From contig CAWJHE010000014.1 of NCBI GenBank assembly GCA_963842455.1, positions 1 to 64,000 on the forward strand: DNA of 64,000 bases, in the 5' to 3' direction. The stretch is from CAWJHE01 sp963842455. Its GTDB lineage: Bacteria > Chloroflexota > Anaerolineae > Anaerolineales > UBA4823. The notes under the pieces were generated by a model. That model was not told the DNA's origin and searched no databases. It saw only the letters and a program-made list of their open reading frames with translations. Position numbers and translations under genes: made by a program. Shown here one piece after another: positions 53,660-62,280 of the stretch. How positions within the stretch are numbered: position 1 is the stretch's first letter; each line of letters opens with the position of its first letter.

Positions 53660-53699
53660 ATTATTGGTGACCACCGATAATCGAGTGGTCACCAATAAT
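53660..53699 (-). terminator. 15-bp hairpin between binding protein and ATPase genes
   Basis: Perfect 15-bp arms (53660-53674 and 53685-53699) with a ten-base loop. It lies between the stop of the binding-protein gene (53721) and the ATPase start (53642). Such hairpins commonly stabilise or partly terminate the message so that the binding protein is made in excess. Confidence 0.65.
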
Positions 53700-53720
53700 A
53701 ATCTCTTTACTTCTTTACTT

Positions 53721-54752
53721 TCATTTTCCGAGTTCGATCTTATCATCCGCAAGATCTTGCTGGATTTTCTGTAGTTCTGCCAGAATATCAGCTGGGATCA
53801 GTGATGAATAAATCACTTGCATTCCGTTGGCAAATGTTATATAACGCAACATCCCAGCAGTCATATTCCCACTAGCTGCCTCAGCTGTCAAAAGGGAAGG
53901 GTTCTCGTCTACAGTTGCAATGATTGTTTTTGGCCATTCGGCGCTCTGATCCGAGTGAAGGCCGATTGCCCAGACACCTTTATCTTCGGCTGCACTAAAC
54001 ATGCCTGCTTGAGCCTCATTTGTCATGGCAAACAAGACATCAGCTCCATCGGCAATTAGCGCTAAAGCGGCTTCTCGAGCCTTATTGGCATCTGAATAGT
54101 CACCCGTAATGGAGAATGTCACTTCGACATCTTTTCCACATGATTTCGCACCCATCGGCATGGTTTCCCAGGCAGGCTCGAAATGGGGAGGTTTCTGCCC
54201 GACCACGACACCAATCTTATTCGTTTTTGTCATACGGCAACCAATAGCCCCTGCCATATAACCAATCTGATAATAGTCTGCTACCGTACCACTCAGGTTA
54301 CCTTCAGCAATTGTGGAATTGGTCACTACGAATTGGATATCTGGAAACTCAGCCGCAACAGTCTTTGCTGCATCGACAAATTGTCCTCCGTGACCAATAA
54401 TGATATCAAATCCCTGCTTGGCGTAGTTGCGGAAAACTTCCGTTTGCTCTGCCTGGGCGACATTTTCGGTATAAGCCAGTTCATATCCAAGTTTATCTGT
54501 TGATGATTTAGCGCCTTCGTAACCTTTTTGGCTCCAAGACTGGTCATGGATAACACCTGGCATCAACAAGGCAACTCTCTTTGTAGCTGGCTCGGGGTTT
54601 GCAGGAGCTGCTTCTGTTTTAGCTGGTTCAGCAACAGCGGGTGCTTCTGTCGGCTGCGGTGCTGGTGCAGGCTGACAGGCGCCGAGGCTTAAAGCAATCA
54701 GCACCATAATTAACAAAGCGTTGGAATATTTGTGAAGTAAACGAATTGCCAT
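53721..54752 (-). CDS. BMP-family (PnrA/Med) substrate-binding lipoprotein
   Basis: About 343 residues. Lipoprotein signal LLIMVLIALSLGAC with lipid-anchored Cys26, a Pro/Ala-rich linker, then VALLMPGVIHDQSWSQKGYEGA, FDIIIGHGGQFVDAA, GTVADYYQIGYMAGAIG and GVWAIGLHSDQSAEWP, the BMP fold. Relatives bind purine nucleosides, but close kin in hydantoin loci may bind bases or allantoin-like rings. AAGGAG precedes ATG 54752. First gene of the BMP importer. Confidence 0.9.
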   Translation of the reverse strand: MAIRLLHKYSNALLIMVLIALSLGACQPAPAPQPTEAPAVAEPAKTEAAPANPEPATKRVALLMPGVIHDQSWSQKGYEGAKSSTDKLGYELAYTENVAQAEQTEVFRNYAKQGFDIIIGHGGQFVDAAKTVAAEFPDIQFVVTNSTIAEGNLSGTVADYYQIGYMAGAIGCRMTKTNKIGVVVGQKPPHFEPAWETMPMGAKSCGKDVEVTFSITGDYSDANKAREAALALIADGADVLFAMTNEAQAGMFSAAEDKGVWAIGLHSDQSAEWPKTIIATVDENPSLLTAEAASGNMTAGMLRYITFANGMQVIYSSLIPADILAELQKIQQDLADDKIELGK

Positions 54753-54972
54753 TTCAATTTCTCCTTGATTTTTGTCTAATTTTAAATTTTGGAGGTACAA
54801 ATACTTATCGTAAAAAAATCATTGATTCTGTTTCTTCTGAATTTTCCTCCTTTAGACTGAGAAAGTAGTGGTTTGGGGCTGATGGTTATTAGCATCGTTC
54901 CACCATCAACCAGAATCGTTATTCCCGTGAAAAACCTTGATGCCTAAGACGCCAATAAAACCGCAAACATTT

Positions 54973-55722
54973 TTACTTTTTGCCATACGGTATGGAGAAA
55001 ACGTCTGGCAATCCCCGCAACGGCTTCGGGTCCGGTTGAGAATAAGTTTGATTTTTACTGGTAGTAACACCGTAGCCCAGTAAAGCTTCCATAATCTTGA
55101 GCGCAGCTGAGACACCTTCAATGACTGGTACTCCCAGCTTGAGTTGGAGTTCCTTGTCCAAGCCTGCAAATCCTCCGCAACCTAAAACAATGACTTCCGC
55201 GCCATCTTCGTCAATAGCTTCTTGAGCCTTTTTCTCCATGCGGGAACGGACGACATCAGGTGGAGAAGCCTTTAAATCAGCCACTGCCATACCAAGTGTG
55301 CGAACAGAAGCACAGCGCTTGGTCAATCCATATCGATCGACACCATCTAATATCGGACCTTTTAACCGGTCAGGAGGTGTGACAATGCTGAAAGTGCGTC
55401 CAAGCATGCAGGCCATGTATAACGCAGCTTCCATGATCCCGATCACCGGTTTCGAGGTGATTTCTCTCGCCGCGTAGATCACTGGGTGATCCGTGAAGCA
55501 GGCAACAATAAAACCATCGAAGCGATCCTGGTAATTAATAATCGTTTCGAGCGAAGGCTGAGAGCACAACAGGATGTCATAAACACAATCGAGGGTATTG
55601 GGGCCACTGGATGGATTAGTCGCCTCAACCACTGTCTCAGGCCCCTTTAGTTGATCCGCTGTTGTCTGAATGCTGGAGGTAAACGCTTCTGAGGTATTCG
55701 GGTTTAGGATCAAAATATTCAT
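54973..55722 (-). CDS. Asp/Glu/hydantoin racemase, paralogue 1
   Basis: About 249 residues. MNILILNPNTSEAFTSSIQT is the family start; the two catalytic cysteines are Cys75 (FIVACFTDHP) and Cys182 (VLGCGGFAG). It would interconvert D- and L-5-substituted hydantoins so that a stereospecific hydantoinase can use both. GGAG precedes ATG 55722; the ATG at 55734 is less likely. It is the first gene after cassette copy B and probably leads the BMP importer operon, with a 220-base gap (54753-54972) that holds no gene. Confidence 0.88.
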   Translation of the reverse strand: MNILILNPNTSEAFTSSIQTTADQLKGPETVVEATNPSSGPNTLDCVYDILLCSQPSLETIINYQDRFDGFIVACFTDHPVIYAAREITSKPVIGIMEAALYMACMLGRTFSIVTPPDRLKGPILDGVDRYGLTKRCASVRTLGMAVADLKASPPDVVRSRMEKKAQEAIDEDGAEVIVLGCGGFAGLDKELQLKLGVPVIEGVSAALKIMEALLGYGVTTSKNQTYSQPDPKPLRGLPDVFSIPYGKK

Positions 55723-55828
55723 TGTTTGCTCCAAGAATTATATTTTTATTAACTAGTTGGGAATTCGATTTAGAAAATTACATGTTTTTGGTTGGGTAAA
55801 CAGGTAATCCGTTCGTTATGTAGTAGAG

Positions 55829-55874
55829 TTGTCTGACTACATGATATGATAAAATATATGTGACGCAATATCAA
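55829..55874 (-). promoter_or_regulatory. promoter and FadR-like operator of the racemase/BMP operon (copy B)
   Basis: Minus strand: TTGATA (55869-55874), 17-base spacer, TATCAT (55846-55851), and ttgtctgacta (55829-55839). All three elements are identical to copy A, while the surrounding cassette has drifted. The tgtgaca half-site of copy A is tgtgacg here. Confidence 0.7.
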
Positions 55875-55982
55875 GTGATAAATGTCACATATTTTGTAAT
55901 AGAGCCATTTGAATACCACTTTTCTATTAATTTCGGTAAAATTAATAAAGAATTTTGCACTTTTTCGGAATATTAACACAAA

Positions 55983-56020
55983 ATAATAGAACGGCAGGGT
56001 TCGATAATTCCCTGCCGTTC
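55983..56020 (-). terminator. terminator of the nitroreductase unit (copy B)
   Basis: 11-bp perfect arms gaacggcaggg / ccctgccgttc (55989-55999 and 56010-56020) with a T-rich tail on the minus strand, as in copy A. Confidence 0.75.
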
Positions 56021-56058
56021 TACCTGTGTGTCTATTATATATGACACCTGTCGGGTGT

Positions 56059-56826
56059 CTATTCCATCTTAAATCCCCGCTCGATCAAGATCTGCTTCAG
56101 TATCTGCCGGTCTCCAGCACGCGGTGGTTTGGAAACCGTCTTGGACATGACTTCGGTCCAACCACGGTTCTGGCCTCCATCCTTGCTTGGATATATTTCT
56201 GCATCTTTAATCACCTGATCATAGCTGGCCAGGCGTTCCTGTCGGGCTGCATCGTCCTGATCGTATTTCTCCCAATGTAGAACTTCGGATAGCGGCAGCC
56301 TGGGTCGCTGAGCGGGTAACTGTGCTGGATAGCCAAGGCACATTCCGCAAATACCCACCACCCCAGCCGGCAGCTCTAACAGCTCAGCAACCTGGCGGGC
56401 ATAATTGCGCAGACCGCCGATCATCACCATGCCCAATCCCTGCGCCTCTGCAGCCAGTGCGGCGTTTTGCAGCAGGATACCGACATCCAAAGCAGCAATC
56501 AGAAAGGTTTCGGTATGCTCCAGGTTGGCCTGCAATCCATGCATCTGGCAAACCACGTCCAGGCGGTGCATATCCACACAGAAAGCCAGGAACACCGGCG
56601 CTTCTTCAACCCAGCGCTGCTTGCTGCACAACTCGCGCAATTGTTGTTTTTTCTGCGCATCGCGCACAGCAATTACGCTGTAGGCCTGGCGGAAGGAAGA
56701 TGAGGAGGCCCATTGGGCAGTTTCCACAATGTTTTCCACCACTGCATCCTCTACAGGCTGGTCTGTGTATGCTCGCACGGAGCGGTGCGAGCGAATGAAC
56801 TGAACAAACTCTGGATGTTCTGTCAT
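56059..56826 (-). CDS. NfsA/FRP-like NADPH nitroreductase family protein
   Basis: About 255 residues. FIRSHRSVRAYTDQPVEDAV, SSSFRQAYSVIAV, AALAAEAQGLGMVMIGGLRN and GICGMCLGYPAQ fit the NfsA/FRP branch of FMN flavoproteins. It would reduce nitro-, quinone- or unsaturated ring compounds with NADPH. GAGG precedes ATG 56826, seven bases after the hydantoinase 2 stop, so both are in one unit. In this context reduction of a pyrimidine-like ring before hydrolysis is possible (inference). Confidence 0.83.
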   Translation of the reverse strand: MTEHPEFVQFIRSHRSVRAYTDQPVEDAVVENIVETAQWASSSSFRQAYSVIAVRDAQKKQQLRELCSKQRWVEEAPVFLAFCVDMHRLDVVCQMHGLQANLEHTETFLIAALDVGILLQNAALAAEAQGLGMVMIGGLRNYARQVAELLELPAGVVGICGMCLGYPAQLPAQRPRLPLSEVLHWEKYDQDDAARQERLASYDQVIKDAEIYPSKDGGQNRGWTEVMSKTVSKPPRAGDRQILKQILIERGFKME

Positions 56827-56833
56827 CACAATC

Positions 56834-58216
56834 TTAGAAGACCTCAAAGCGCTTGCGTTTCAAAAATTCACCGGAACCAGGTTTCGCCACAACTTCGCCC
56901 TCATGCACCAGGATATTACCACGGCTGATGCTGGTAACCGGATAACCTTTCAGTTTCCAGCCTTCAAAGGGAGTGTAGTCCGTCTTGCCGTGCAGCATGG
57001 TCTGGCTGATGGTGACTTCCTTTTGCGGATCGATAATCATGATATCAGCATCCGATCCCAGAGCCAAAACACCCTTCTTGGGATACAAACCAACCAGCTT
57101 GGCAGGATTGGTGGCGACCACATCCACGAAACGGGTCAGGGAAATGCGTCCCTTGCTGACGCCTTCAGAATAAATCAAGGGTACACGGGTCTCGATACCT
57201 GGTGCGCCATGTGGAATCTTCTGGAAGACAGAACCGCGGGTTTCGAACAGGCGAATTTTGTCCTTGTAGGGGAAGGCGCAGTGATCAGAACCCACTGTCA
57301 CCAAAGTGTTGTTGCGCAGGTTAGCCCATAAGGCTTCCTGGTGCACCTTGGGTCGCAAAGGCGGGGTGATCACGTACTTCATGCCTTCGTACCCGGGACG
57401 ATTATATTCACTGTCATCCAGCAGCAAGAAATGCGGCATGGCCTCGCCATAGGCTTTGACGCCGCGAGCGCGTGCTTTGGCTACCTCTTCGACCGCTCCA
57501 GCCGCAGACATGTGCACCACCAGTACAGGCACGCCCAACTCGCCGGCCACCTGCATCACCCGGTAGGTGGCTTCGACTTCAGTGCTCACCGGTCGGGTAG
57601 GCGCATGCCACTCAACGCCAGTCTTGCCTTCGCGAATAGCCTTGTCGCCCAGGTAATCGATCGTGCCGGCATTTTCGCAGTGAATACTGATCATGCCGCC
57701 ATTGCTGCCGGTCACATCCAAAACCCGCGCCAGGTTGTAGTCGCTTACCTTCCAATCGTAGTACATGAACACTTTGAAAGTCGGGTTTCCAGCTTCGATC
57801 AGCTCGGGAATCTCTTGGAAGGTCTCTTCCTTGTACTGGCTGATAATGGGGGTGAACGCGTAATCAACGATACTCTTATCTTTGGCGCGCAGATGAAACT
57901 CCTCGATGGTTTCCCCCAAAGTTTGCTGCACACCCTGCATGGGGAAGTCCACAATGGTCGTGGTCCCGCCAAATGCCGCCCCCAGGCTGGCATAATACCA
58001 GTCATCCACGGTGCGCATGCCATGCAAAATGCCATCCAGATGTGTGTGGATCTCCACCCCACCCGGGCAGACATACTTGCCACGCGCATCGATCACTTCG
58101 CCATTCGCCGAGATATTCTCAGCGATTTGTACGATCTTGCCATCTTCAATCAGCAAGTCAGCTTTGAATACGGCGCCGTTAGTCACCAGGGTGCCGTTTT
58201 TAATGAGTAGTGCCAT
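56834..58216 (-). CDS. hydA: dihydropyrimidinase / hydantoinase, paralogue 2
   Basis: 460 residues. Metal ligands His57/His59 (IHTHL), Lys148 (TFKVFMYYD), His179 (SIHCENAG), His235 (VVHMSA) and Asp311 (GSDHCAF) are all present. Strong AAGGAGG precedes the ATG. More GC-rich in codon choice than paralogue 1. It is preceded by palindromic sites (58249-58294, 58378-58409) suggesting separate control. Both paralogues share the C-terminal NILVHEGEVVAKPGSG-type tail. Confidence 0.9.
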   Translation of the reverse strand: MALLIKNGTLVTNGAVFKADLLIEDGKIVQIAENISANGEVIDARGKYVCPGGVEIHTHLDGILHGMRTVDDWYYASLGAAFGGTTTIVDFPMQGVQQTLGETIEEFHLRAKDKSIVDYAFTPIISQYKEETFQEIPELIEAGNPTFKVFMYYDWKVSDYNLARVLDVTGSNGGMISIHCENAGTIDYLGDKAIREGKTGVEWHAPTRPVSTEVEATYRVMQVAGELGVPVLVVHMSAAGAVEEVAKARARGVKAYGEAMPHFLLLDDSEYNRPGYEGMKYVITPPLRPKVHQEALWANLRNNTLVTVGSDHCAFPYKDKIRLFETRGSVFQKIPHGAPGIETRVPLIYSEGVSKGRISLTRFVDVVATNPAKLVGLYPKKGVLALGSDADIMIIDPQKEVTISQTMLHGKTDYTPFEGWKLKGYPVTSISRGNILVHEGEVVAKPGSGEFLKRKRFEVF

Positions 58217-58248
58217 AATTTACCTCCTTGAGATTTATGCACCATACT

Positions 58249-58294
58249 TGTGAAATAGTCACACACCTATAATTATAATATATATTATAATTAT
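58249..58294 (-). promoter_or_regulatory. probable promoter/operator region of hydantoinase 2
   Basis: A TGTGA-N5-TCACA dyad (58249-58263) lies next to a 26-bp perfect AT palindrome (58269-58294) that contains TATAAT on both strands. With the minus-strand TATAAT at 58272-58277 the start would fall at the dyad, about 45 bases before the ATG. No clear -35. Confidence 0.45.
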
Positions 58295-58377
58295 TTATAT
58301 TAATACCCAATAAACCTGTGTGTTACCTTTAAAGTGAAGTTTTGTGAAACTAATTAGGGCAAGGTCCCCCGCGTCAA

Positions 58378-58409
58378 TGTGTGACAAGAGAATATTCTCT
58401 TGTCACACA
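58378..58409. promoter_or_regulatory. 32-bp perfect palindrome between racemase 2 and hydantoinase 2
   Basis: Uninterrupted palindrome with outer half-sites tgtgtgaca / tgtcacaca and a central gagaatattctc. It contains the TGTGACA...TGTCACA half-sites also seen in the cassette promoters. It may be an operator or, folded, a terminator of the racemase 2 message; no T run follows on the minus strand. Confidence 0.55.
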
Positions 58410-58527
58410 ATCAAAGGTTAAGATTTACTCAAAGCATTCCAGATGCTTGAATTCAGGCATACCTTTCAAAGGCTTTGCTACTGGGAGGGGGTAATACTGC
58501 CCTACACGAGTGGTTTTCAAACCTAAG

Positions 58528-59176
58528 TCAATTAAGAATCTCAACCAATTTCACCGCACAGGAAACGCCTTCCAAACAGGGAACACCTAAACGCCGTGAA
58601 AGTTCCTGGTGCACACCAGCCATACCTGCACAGGTGGTCATCAAAACTTCAGCGCCATCTTCATCGATGGCTTTCCTGCCCAGAACCTCTAAACGATCAA
58701 TCAATCCGGCATGATCGCAATGACTTCCCAGGACCGTTTCACCAGAAGGAATCACCGAAGCAAGCAGATTGTCCAGACCATATTTTTTTACTTTGTCAAC
58801 ACTGCGGGGACCATCTCCCTTCCAGGTTCCAAGAATGCTAAATTTGAAACCGAGCAAGGGAGCAATTAACATGGGAGATTGACCAATCGTAACCACAGGC
58901 TTATCTGTCACTTCGCGTGCACCAAACAAACCAGGATCGTCGCCGCAAGCAATTACAAAACCATCATAATTGTCACGTTCTTTGGCAATGATTTTCAATA
59001 CACCCATAGCTGCGAGAAATTCATCTAAATACGTTTCAATCGATTCCGGACCTTCTTCTGGATTAACATAAGTCAATTCGGAATTCGGGTAATTTGACCC
59101 CTTCTGCCGATGCCTTAATATCTTCTGTCATCGACAAAGATGTGTTCGGATTGATTACAAGAATTTTTCGTGTCAT
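58528..59176 (-). pseudogene. Asp/Glu/hydantoin racemase, paralogue 2, frameshifted near the start
   Basis: About 216 residues. From ATG 59176 (AAAAGGAG upstream) the first frame reads MTRKILVINPNTSLSMTEDI, the family start; near 59075 it slips into the frame TYVNPEEGPESIETY. The two cysteines are in GFVIACGDDPG and VLMTTCAGMAG. Shorter and diverged from paralogue 1, so perhaps a different ring or an aspartate/glutamate-like substrate. It lies upstream of hydantoinase 2 on the same strand. Confidence 0.82.
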
Positions 59177-59226
59177 TTTTTACTCCTTTTCAAAAATTTT
59201 GGCCTATCATCACATCTTGATGAACA

Positions 59227-60860
59227 TCAATCATTTGAATGGGTGATTTCAAGAGGAATTGAAGTCAACTCCATATCTCCATCGAAATCGCTCATTTGGC
59301 TGCGCAAGTGCAGAATTTCACGCAGGGTTAATTCATTGAGGATTTCTGATTCACGGATCAATTTAGGGTCAGCAAGCTCAGCCTGAGCTAAAGGCTGATC
59401 CGAACGGGATTGCCGATTCACGATTTCCAGAGCAAAATCCAATGCTTGGCGATTGTAATTACGGTTCATTTGGAAGTAAGTTCATCTTTATGGAAATTTC
59501 AGTATCCACCGATTTTCTGGAGAATAGTCCAGGTTACCCCATCGGAAAGTATCCAGTTCCATCATGCTCGGGTGCAGGATTTTCATGATCGTTTCAATCG
59601 CCATGTAAACACCCTCAATACGTTTGTCTAGGTACTGCGTACTTGAAATTAAAGCCATCTTTCTGTAACAATCCCAATTTTTCCAATTCCAGGGTAATCG
59701 GGCTGCCATGATAAGATTTCAAGTTTACTTAGAATCTGCCAAGGACGAACATAGGGAAATTCCGTAAGACTTGCAGGTTTTCCATCTAGTTCAGTCCAGC
59801 GTGGTCCAAGGATCGAAAAGGATCAGACCGAGATAAACATCGATATCCAGGGATTCAAGAATTCTTACGCTTTCAATATTCTGCTCAACCGTCGTCAACT
59901 TTTTGTAACGATCTAGAACAGGTTGGGAGAAATTATCGGTTGCCAGGATGACGCTGTCCAATCCTGCTTTTTTCAGCATATGCACAAGAATCGTATTCAA
60001 TGTCCCGAGGCTGAACGCTAATCAGGAAATTCAAGTCAACATTCTTCTCAATTAGCGCTTCTGCTACTCTTTCTGCATGCGTTTTTCCGTCCACTTTTGG
60101 CCCAAAGAAATCATCGTCCACAAAGGAAAATAACTTGATCCCAAATTCCTGACGCAAATGCTGCAATTCATTCTGCCACTTCTTCAAGGGATCGCGGCCC
60201 TCTCCACCGGCGACCTTTAGGATCGGAAACCGAACGCTGCTGGACACAATACGCACACACGCCATTGCAGCCCCGAGATGATACCACATAGGCATAGCCG
60301 CCCATTTCCTTTATATAAGGAAGATAATCTCTCTCCGGATTGGAAATTTCATCTAGGTTTGCGATCAATGGTCTTAACGGGTTAGTTATCAATCCCCCTT
60401 GCTGCTTGTTTCGGAAAATCAGCCCATCGATCTCAGTCCATTTTTCTGGTTCATCCAACTGAACTCAGCAATTCCAAATAGGTGCGCTCACCTTCAAAAC
60501 GAACAATTGTATCGATTCCGGGAATTTTATTGCATCAACTCTTCATAGGCTACAGAAGCGTATAAGCCACCGACCGTAATATGACTTTGTAATTTCGCAT
60601 TCTCAATGCTCTTAAGTTAAGTGGGTTGCAGAAGGCGCTAGATATTGAAAATTCATATTAATGCCCAGCATGGGGGTCTGGTACATTTGCAGCAGTTCAA
60701 CAGTCTGCATCACATCAATCCCCATCAGTCGGGCATCGATTACCAGGGTTTTCAGACCCTTTTTCCGCAATTCCGCTGCCAAATAACCCAAACCCATCGC
60801 CTCACCGCAATCTGGCGCTGAAAGCACCTGGCTAGGTGGACTTATAAAATCACATCAAAT
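59227..60860 (-). pseudogene. B12-binding radical SAM protein, broken by many frameshifts
   Basis: Fragments in order along the minus strand rebuild a protein of about 540 residues. ISPPSQVLSAPDCGEAMGLGYLAAEL and VIDARLMG form a cobalamin-binding-type N-terminal domain; HITVGGLYASVAYEE and IDTIVRFEGERTYLELL follow; then the radical SAM cluster site SRGCNGVCAYC (CxxxCxxC); then SFVDDDFFGP and ISVQPRDI of the SAM barrel; and a C-terminal helical part ending at 59227. At least six slips are needed. The usual DxHxxG cobalamin ligand motif is not evident. The reaction cannot be named. Confidence 0.7.
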
Positions 60861-60875
60861 TTTGAGTGCGGGTTA

Positions 60876-61130
60876 TCAAGCAAAGGCTGGTAACCCAAGG
60901 GAGGGTAGCGCTTTCTTAATCTGACAGGCAAGTCCACCAATCGGCTTTCGTAAATTTTTCGAAAGATGACTAGGAGCCATGCTAATCTGGATAATGGAAT
61001 AGGTAACAAAGATAGCAACCATTACCCAGGTTGGCCATTTACGAAAATACATCAGGAAGGATACAGATGCAATAAATAACCCGGCTACAAAAGCTACAGC
61101 GATAATCGCGCGAATTTTACGATCAGTCAT
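60876..61130 (-). CDS. small membrane protein, 84 residues
   Basis: Two hydrophobic segments (IIAVAFVAGLFIASVSFLMYF and WVMVAIFVTYSIIQI) and a basic C-terminus. Family unknown. It follows the ECF T-component and another small membrane protein on the same strand, so it may belong to the transporter, but it is far too short for a normal S-component. Confidence 0.55.
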   Translation of the reverse strand: MTDRKIRAIIAVAFVAGLFIASVSFLMYFRKWPTWVMVAIFVTYSIIQISMAPSHLSKNLRKPIGGLACQIKKALPSLGLPAFA

Positions 61131-61163
61131 GATTATAGCTCACAATCTGGAGTTTTCGAAGGA

Positions 61164-61367
61164 TTACATCCATGGATAATCTTTGCGCTTTCTGGGTAAG
61201 GAAAACATCACTGCAATACTTAGACCGACAGCCGCGCCTTTACCCAGCACCTTTAGAACAGCGTCAACCTCACCTTGGAAATATTGCACAACCAAGAGGG
61301 TGATAAAAGAAGCCATACCTGCAAACAACCAGATCAAAAACAACTTTTTCCAATCGATGTCCTTCAC
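61164..61367 (-). CDS. small membrane protein, 67 residues
   Basis: Starts with GTG 61367 after GAGGTG. Two hydrophobic segments (LFLIWLFAGMASFITLLVVQ and VLGKGAAVGLSIAVMFSL) and a basic end. Unknown family. Encoded 54 bases after ecfT. Confidence 0.55.
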   Translation of the reverse strand: MKDIDWKKLFLIWLFAGMASFITLLVVQYFQGEVDAVLKVLGKGAAVGLSIAVMFSLPRKRKDYPWM

Positions 61368-61421
61368 ACCAACACCTCTACTTTTACATTAGCCGATCTT
61401 CTTCCAAGCCCTTACCAACCG

Positions 61422-62276
61422 TTAAACAATCCAGGAGCGCAGCGCTATCTCCAAAAACCTAGAGGATTGATCTGGAAGTACCGTCCAGGCTTTCCCACCC
61501 CAACCAAAGAGCACAATAACTGTAATTAACCCAATCACGGATAGGGAGATAATTACATAATCCCAAAATCTCAAGCGAATATCACGGAAAATGACCCGTT
61601 CAATGCCTAGTTCGGTTGGAAAACCTAAACCACGCCTTTCCATTGCCAGGGCAATATCTTGGCTGCGGCGAAGAGCGCCAACTCCTAACGGCACCACGGA
61701 GGTGGTTACACCTTTGACAATTGTGATCGGATTCTTCGACCCAACCGATGCGTAAGCCCTGGCCTGTAAGGCGCTGCGGATTACAAATAATTCTTCCTGG
61801 AGCAAAGGAAAGAAACGTAGCGCAAATGCAAACATATAGGAGATGCTGTACTTCAAACCTGACCGGTAAAGCGATAGACCGGTATCAAAGGGATCAGTAG
61901 TCATAGAGAACAAAATAAATCCCATTCCTGTGGTGAGCAAACGGAATGAAATCCGAATGCCAATGTCCCAACCGGCTTGGGATAAGAAGCCTATTTCCCT
62001 TCCGAGAATGACAATCCCCGGTTTTCCTCCGACCAACATTTGAATCACAGTGAGTGTAATCATCAGCGGCAACATATAAACAACAAACACACTATAATCT
62101 TTTGGCGTTATGCCACCCAATACCCATAAAAGTACAATCACACCCAGAAACATCCACCAGGGTTCTGGCACAATAAAGGCAGCTACCATGTAACACAAGA
62201 CAAAGATCAACTTGGTTCGAGGATCAAGGCGGTGTGCAAAAGAATCGCCGGCGGAAAATTGATAAAGTGGTTTCAT
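61422..62276 (-). CDS. ecfT: ECF transporter T-component (EcfT/CbiQ family)
   Basis: About 284 residues from ATG 62276 (AAGGAGG upstream). FSAGDSFAHRLDPRTKLI is the family start; four to six membrane helices; two coupling motifs ALQARAYAS and AMERRGLGF correspond to the Ala-Arg-Gly helices that contact the ATPases. It couples ATP hydrolysis to an S-component that binds a vitamin or other small molecule. No S-component gene is visible inside the window; it may lie beyond the right edge. Starts four bases after ecfA1 ends. Confidence 0.9.
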   Translation of the reverse strand: MKPLYQFSAGDSFAHRLDPRTKLIFVLCYMVAAFIVPEPWWMFLGVIVLLWVLGGITPKDYSVFVVYMLPLMITLTVIQMLVGGKPGIVILGREIGFLSQAGWDIGIRISFRLLTTGMGFILFSMTTDPFDTGLSLYRSGLKYSISYMFAFALRFFPLLQEELFVIRSALQARAYASVGSKNPITIVKGVTTSVVPLGVGALRRSQDIALAMERRGLGFPTELGIERVIFRDIRLRFWDYVIISLSVIGLITVIVLFGWGGKAWTVLPDQSSRFLEIALRSWIV

Positions 62277-62280
62277 ACGG

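Larger units (their letters stand above)
55781..56058. repeat. 278-bp control cassette, copy B
   Basis: Second copy of the cassette at 49703-49980, same orientation and without indels. It separates the nitroreductase/hydantoinase 2 unit (ending at 56059) from the racemase/BMP unit that starts downstream on the minus strand. Confidence 0.92.

Noticed and set aside
57341..58210. 289-codon plus-strand frame opposite hydantoinase 2
   Set aside because: Antisense to a gene with all metal ligands; the frame has no recognisable family and arises from codon bias.
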